The notes under the pieces are model-generated. The model was not told the origin of the DNA. It saw only the letters and a list, made by a program, of their open reading frames with translations, and made no database searches. A stretch of 64,000 nt of DNA from Seiridium cupressi (taxonomy: Eukaryota; Ascomycota; Sordariomycetes; Amphisphaeriales; Sporocadaceae). A program made the translations under genes and the position numbers. Shown piece by piece: positions 59,379-64,000 of this stretch. Position 1 is the stretch's first letter, and the number at the start of each line of letters is the position of its first letter. The stretch spans positions 434,001 to 498,000 of the forward strand of contig JARVKI010000005.1 in the NCBI GenBank assembly GCA_036674765.1. Direction: 5' to 3'.

Positions 59379-59996
59379 ATGCCGTGGGATCCCGCCAAAG
59401 GCCTCGGCGTCGCCTTGTCGACATTGTTCTTCACGGCGGAAACAGAGTGGCACTATAAGTACTGCCTAAAACAGACGACAATTAAGATAGCCGCCGAGTT
59501 GGATCAAGCGTGGCCGGAACAGTCGCCTACGAAAGAGTACTTGCGTATACGCATCTTCTCGGCGCTCTGGGAGGAGAGTAAGTTGTCGCTTATTTCTACA
59601 TCAGAAACGTATGTTTGCTAACTAGGATTTACAGTGTTTGGCGAGCCAAGTCCCGTCGACGCGCAGCTGGCAGCGTTATCGCACTTCGGTCCCCGATGGG
59701 ATGGCTTCGATGATTTCATAAATTTCCTCAAGGGAGCTCCTGCCTTGATAAAGGTCGATCTGAAGAAGGTGTTGAAGGATCTCGATGATTTCCTCAAGGA
59801 AGAAAGCTCTGAGCACGGTCCCGAGTCCCCTGCCGTAGCGCCCACACCTAGTACGTTCACGATCGAGTCGCCGGTAGTCAGTACCACAGCCAATCAGTCA
59901 ACACTGTCCATCGCCATCACGGTTCGCCTCGAAGGCTCTGCAAGGATCAACCGTATAGAAGTTAATGCTAAGGCTACGAACAACCAACGTGGTTGA
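59379..59996 (+). CDS. Small fungal orphan protein
   Basis: Exons 59379-59577 and 59635-59996 join in phase 1 and give 186 aa. The ATG at 59379 (MPWDPAKGLGVALSTLFF) is used, since the longer frame opens with GTG. The first half is helical and hydrophobic in parts (ETEWHYKYCLKQ). The second exon continues MFGEPSPVDAQLAALSHFG. Amphipathic segments follow (FDDFINFLKGAPALIKVDL, KKVLKDLDDFLKEE), then a Pro/Ser/Thr linker and a beta-like tail. No family is recognised. The clean intron and helical pattern suggest a real gene, but a chance frame cannot be excluded. Its neighbours are the coiled-coil gene and the CoA ligase, and no functional link is visible. Confidence 0.6.
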
Positions 59997-60313
59997 AAAA
60001 ATAGTATTGGTCTTGGGGGTTGGGGTTGGGGGAAGGGTAGAGAGCACTACGGTATCGGAGGCTCACAAGGCCTATGTATGATTCCTTGTAGGCTCTCCTA
60101 GTAGTGACGGGAGTAAATATATTCTTGTCACCTTGGTTAATAGTCTGGTCCTGGTTGCGGATTGGCTGATCACCCTTTTCAGTGTTTACTTCGAGGGAAA
60201 CAGGAAGGAAGAAATCGTGGATCCATTTCTCAGCATCAAAGCTGATAGACCATGTGTCCATTTCCGTGCTTCATCATCTTCAGATCAGTAGTGGAAAAGC
60301 TGTTCGATATCAT
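59997..60313. other. Convergent intergenic region
   Basis: About 320 nt between convergent genes; 3' UTRs are expected. It contains a G-rich run (ggtcttgggggttggggttg) at about 60010-60031. A minus-strand frame over 59974-60261 has no family resemblance. Confidence 0.4.
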
Positions 60314-62290
60314 CTATAGCTTGGCCCTAGTTCGGTCCAGGTCGCGCACACGTAAACCCTGAATTCTCGCAGTATCCTTTTCTTGGGTCTTCAAGACTCT
60401 CCGTAAAAGCTTGCCTGTGCCATTTCTAGGCAGAGCACCAGTAAACTCCAGTTCAACGAGCCACTTATACCTGACTTTCTTTCTTCTGACCAGGTCGATC
60501 AGCAGTGCGCCGAGCGCCTCGCTTGGCTCCGTCCCCTCCTTCAGAACCACGTAGGCTTTCGGTCGCTCCCCTGAGTAGTCATCCGGAATGCCCAGAACTG
60601 CACATTCCTCAACCTGTGTGTGGCCCATCAAGACGTCCTCCAATTCCGCCGGCGGCACTTGGAGCCCTTTGACTTTGATCATCTCCTTTATTCTGTCCTC
60701 TATATATATTAGACCATTCTCAGTGATATGGCCCACATCGCCGGTGTGGAGAAAACCCTCGTCATCGAACGACTCCTTTGTTGCCGCGGCATTACCGAGA
60801 TAGCCCATGGCGATTTGGGGTCCTTTACCGCAGAGCTCTCCAGTCTCACCGGGTCCAAGCAGCTTTTCCGGATCGTCGAGTGAGATTACTTTGGCCACCG
60901 TGTTTGCCACGAGCAACCCGCCACTCCGAGCATACTTGAAATCGAAATGAGAAGGCGGATGCGACGAAATGCAGGCCGTTGACTCGGTAGCTCCGTACCC
61001 TTGACGAAATCCTGTGTTGGGAAACTTGGCATGGAGCTGATCAATGATCTCGGGGGAGCATGGCGCCGATCCTGAGGACCACCTCTTCACTGCAACAATT
61101 GGGGTCAGCGAGGCTTCGGCGTGCTCGGGGAGTCATCAGGACTTGAAAATCGCGTTTCAAGAGTAAAACCGCCCAACTAGGAAGCGGTCGCTCTGAATAG
61201 GCTACCACAGGCATTAAATGCTCCAGAGATTGCTTACCGATACGCCTCAGAGCTGGCAAGTACTTATCGACGACCGGATCTCGCACGACACGTACGATAA
61301 TTGGCGGAACTAGTATCAGCTCTTCCATGCGGTATTCGATGATTGATTGAAGCATCGAGTCCATTGTGAATTGTGGTAACATGATCGACTCGCCATTTAG
61401 GAACACTGGATAGGTGCAAAAGCGTACGAGTCCCGTGATGTGAAAAAGGGGCATCACAGCCAGAATCCTATAGCGGCCATCTTCTGGCAAGACTTGGAGC
61501 TGCCGTAGCTGGTGACACTGAGCTATCACGTTGTGATGCGACAACATTACTGCCTTGGGGAGACCGGTGGTTCCCGAGCTAAAGTTGAGGTAACCGCATA
61601 TGTCTCTGTTCGTCTGCCCAGCCGGAATCTTATAGTATGGAACTTGGGGGTAATTCCCGGTTTCGTACTGTGATATTAAGTCCTGGATGCTGAGGAAGCC
61701 CGGAGCCGAGCCTTCAAGGAGGAAAACATTTTCCTTAGGGACGCCCGCTTGTGCGGCTGCATCGACAGCAACGTCCAGGGAGCTGGGGAGGGTCATGAGA
61801 ATTTTGGCTTCTGCTGTCTTGAGCGCATAGGCCATTTCTTCGGCCGTGTAGGATGGTGACGCTCCATTAACCCGACCCCCTATTACATCTGATTTAGCTG
61901 CAATTGCGTATCAGGTCGGGAGAATGCACTGACCTACTCTCACCGCCGCCCACATAGCGACGGGATACCATATGGTATTAGTGCTGAACAGCGACACCGT
62001 CTGCTGTGGGCGGAAGCCATAGTTGCGAACTAAAACCGTGCTCAGCTGGATGGCTTTCTTTTTGACCGCGACAAAGTCCAGCCGCTCTTTAGTGAGAGCA
62101 TTGCTATAGCCCCCTAGCAGCGATGATCTCCCGTGTGTCGGCGAAAACTCTTTGGATTCAAACGCCCATTCCCATGTTGTGAGTTGAGTTGGAACTAAAC
62201 AAAGCTTAGTTAGATTGAGCCTAGTTATCCTCTTTCAAACTTTGGTGGCTTACTGTCTAAGTCGGGATGTGGCGATCTCCAGATGGTCAT
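60314..62290 (-). CDS. 4-coumarate:CoA-ligase-like acyl-CoA synthetase with peroxisomal signal
   Basis: ANL-superfamily enzyme that adenylates a carboxylic acid with ATP and transfers it to CoA. Exons 62290-62254, 62194-61934, 61879-61238 and 61089-60314 give 571 aa; all joins are in frame. P-loop motif A3 is at about residues 198-208 (NFSSGTTGLPKAV). The aromatic/ATP motif is GYGATESTA. The hinge region is YIEDRIKEMIKVKG. The catalytic lysine region is LPRNGTGKLLRR. The join across the 148-nt third intron restores LRRIVKRWSSGSAPCSPEI, without which the middle looks broken. The last three residues are AKL, which fits the PTS1 peroxisomal signal. The substrate is unknown; aryl or medium-chain acids are typical. 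It is divergent from an MFS transporter, so they may be co-regulated. Confidence 0.93.
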
Positions 62291-63486
62291 TGTGCCAGAA
62301 AATACAGTCTTTAGTGAGCAGAGGCCGTCTACAGCTTCAGGAATTCATATGCTGCCAAGAAGATTGAGATAGTTGAACACTCACTCCATCATGATTTCGT
62401 ATACACCCCCTTCGGGTAATTTCCTCATAAAAGGCGGGGGAATGCCTCGGCATTTACGCCGTTTGCAGTCTGGTGGCCGCAGCTGGGGATAATCTGGGGA
62501 TAAAATTGGGGGGATCTAGTGCTGCAGGTCTGCTGTCAAGCGCTAAAGCTCGGAACCCCAGAGATTCAAGCTGTGGCACCACGGCCACCAGTCTCTATTT
62601 CCCCGCTGAAATGCCTCGACAAACTTGCTCACCCATGATTCACTTTCCTTGGCACATCAAATATTCCCTTTTCATGCCACCTGGTGGATGACTCGATTTT
62701 GCTCGTCACCTGCATGTTCGTTGTCAAACGTGGGCAGAACTGCATCAATGCTGGGCCAAGCTCTCGCAGCTCTAATCAGTCACCCGGTCGTTGGATTGAT
62801 TGCCCCAGAGGATAGAGTGCACTTGGTGCATACGATATGAGCTGAAAGAAGGTTCCACGCGTACCATCAACCGTGGAGGTCTCGACCTTCACGATAGTTG
62901 GCATTTAGGTGGTGGGTTCTGGTGCCAGAGTTCGATAGGCAGCCTACAGAGCACATGGAACACAATGGCTGTTACCATATATGTCAAGGAATGATATGAT
63001 GTGCTTGACTGTGGAATTCATTATATGCATTCTTGTTTACCGCGAAACATTTTCAGCCGTCTGTTTGTTAGTGCAAGTTATGATGGTCAACACCTGAATG
63101 GGGCCTCATTAAATGGCAGAAAAGCCAGGAACTTTAGTCTTACGAATTGGAATGCTCTTAGTAGTCTTGTACCCTCGACCAAACCTTTGCAGGCTGTTTT
63201 TTTCTTGTGGGAATGGTTCCCCCGAAGCCGGCACGATGCTGTGGGACCTATCGAAGAAGGTTGAGGATTGAGCTGGATCCAAATCCGTGAGCAGATTAAT
63301 TCACATGATCTAAAATGTATCACAGCCAATCCCTTATCTTCATTACAAAAGGATACGTATTCCCATTATTTCCCCGTGTGTTTCCCGCCCGGCACAACTA
63401 TCTTATCATTCACAAAACCCAAAATCCACATTGTTTCTCCGTGCTTTATACTGTCCCGGCCGCTTACACACTTCTATACCATTAGC
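62291..63486. promoter_or_regulatory. Divergent promoter region, CoA ligase (-) and MFS (+)
   Basis: About 1.2 kb between the two start codons. A pair of inverted CGG triplets eight bases apart (cggcatttacgccg, 62448-62461) resembles a zinc-cluster factor site, but this is a weak match. No gene is supported here. Confidence 0.45.
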
Positions 63487-64000
63487 ATGGAGCCCGGTAC
63501 CACAGACAGGGACGAGATTTCTCTCTCTGATAGCCGAGATGACTTCCACGAGAGCAACATCAGCAGCGCTGGTGCGACCCATGGCTCAATATCCAAGGTA
63601 TCAGTCCAACAAAAAGAGGCCCATTCGGATCGAAAGAGCCAAGAAGGCAAGACTCTATTGACGGAAGCTGATTGCCCAGAGGTCCTTGGCTATGCCTTTC
63701 CTACATCAAAGAAGTGGAAGATACTCATTGTTATATTCCTGGCGCAGTGCTCTATGAATTTTAATACATCGCTCTACTCCAACGGTCTCACCGGTATGAG
63801 CCAGGAGTTCGGTATTACAGTACAAGCTGCTCGGACCGGAGCTGCTATTTTTCTGGTGACGTACGCTTTCGGTTGCGAACTGTGGGCACCTTGGTCAGAG
63901 GAGTTTGGCCGGAGATGGATCCTCCAGATCTCGTTGCTCCTCGTCAATCTCTGCTGCCTTCCTGTCGCCCTCGCCCCGAACTATCCCTTGATAGTCTGCT
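63487..64000 (+). CDS. MFS transporter, N-terminal part (cut by window end)
   Basis: Start of a major facilitator superfamily drug-type transporter. The ATG at 63487 (catgg context) opens a frame that runs to the window end without a stop, giving 171 residues so far. The first 85 residues are a hydrophilic cytosolic tail. Then come the first transmembrane segment (KILIVIFLAQCSMNFNTSLY), the loop LTGMSQEFGI, the second segment with TYAFGCELWAPWSEEFGRR, and a third (LLLVNLCCLPVALAPNYPL). APWSEEFGRR is the family's motif A equivalent after TM2. The pattern (FGCELWAPWSEEFGR) is typical of the DHA1-like group. It is divergent from the CoA ligase. A later intron beyond the window is possible. Confidence 0.88.
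   Translation, partial: MEPGTTDRDEISLSDSRDDFHESNISSAGATHGSISKVSVQQKEAHSDRKSQEGKTLLTEADCPEVLGYAFPTSKKWKILIVIFLAQCSMNFNTSLYSNGLTGMSQEFGITVQAARTGAAIFLVTYAFGCELWAPWSEEFGRRWILQISLLLVNLCCLPVALAPNYPLIVC

Noticed and set aside
62448..62461. CGG-N8-CCG inverted triplets as a zinc-cluster regulator site
   Set aside because: A single match with no second copy found and expected by chance at this frequency. It is noted in the promoter entry only.
1..64000. tRNA genes, rRNA, CRISPR arrays, transposon terminal repeats
   Set aside because: A reading for B-box-like GGTTCRANYCC strings, long direct or inverted repeats and transposase or reverse transcriptase motifs found nothing convincing. A computed search (tRNAscan-SE, RepeatMasker, self dot plot) would be needed to exclude them.

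Overview
The window is nuclear DNA of a filamentous ascomycete (Pezizomycotina, most likely Sordariomycetes). Genes are spaced about 0.3-2 kb apart and carry short introns (about 50-210 nt) with GTAAGT-type donors. Protein families include SLT11, MZM1, a complex I 9.5 kDa subunit, DUF3176, DUF7918, fungal rhodopsin-domain proteins and scytalone dehydratase. There is no operon structure. No rRNA, tRNA, CRISPR array or intact transposon was seen.

Layout. 2.2-21.5 kb is a housekeeping block: a very large BEACH/WD40 protein (+), complex I NUO9.5 (-), oligosaccharyltransferase subunit WBP1 (+), a vacuolar-type subtilisin (-) and a 1058-aa low-complexity protein (-). 22-39.5 kb looks accessory: an MFS transporter relic, an FAD monooxygenase (-), a BAHD/trichothecene-type acyltransferase (-), a rhodopsin-domain membrane protein (+), a DUF3176 protein (+), scytalone dehydratase (+) and two neighbouring DUF7918 paralogues (+). 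40-47.5 kb mixes housekeeping genes (splicing factor SLT11; the divergent pair MZM1/ZUO1) with two tandem BTB-like paralogues. 47.8-64 kb is accessory again: a second rhodopsin-domain protein (-), a cytochrome P450 pseudogene, a paraoxonase-like enzyme (+), a diverged NMN-adenylyltransferase-like gene (-), a coiled-coil protein (-), a small orphan gene (+), a 4-coumarate:CoA-ligase-like enzyme with a peroxisomal signal (-), and the start of a divergent MFS transporter running off the end (+).

How the genes relate. The monooxygenase and acyltransferase make a plausible small tailoring pair next to a dead transporter, with no polyketide synthase, NRPS or terpene synthase in view. The CoA ligase and MFS transporter share a 1.2 kb divergent promoter and may be co-regulated. 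MZM1 (mitochondrial) and ZUO1 (ribosome-associated chaperone) share about 0.3 kb, and NUO9.5 and WBP1 share about 0.6 kb. Exon models were built by eye from splice signals, frame and family similarity. Their reading frames close exactly unless a doubt is stated. No alignment or database search was run.
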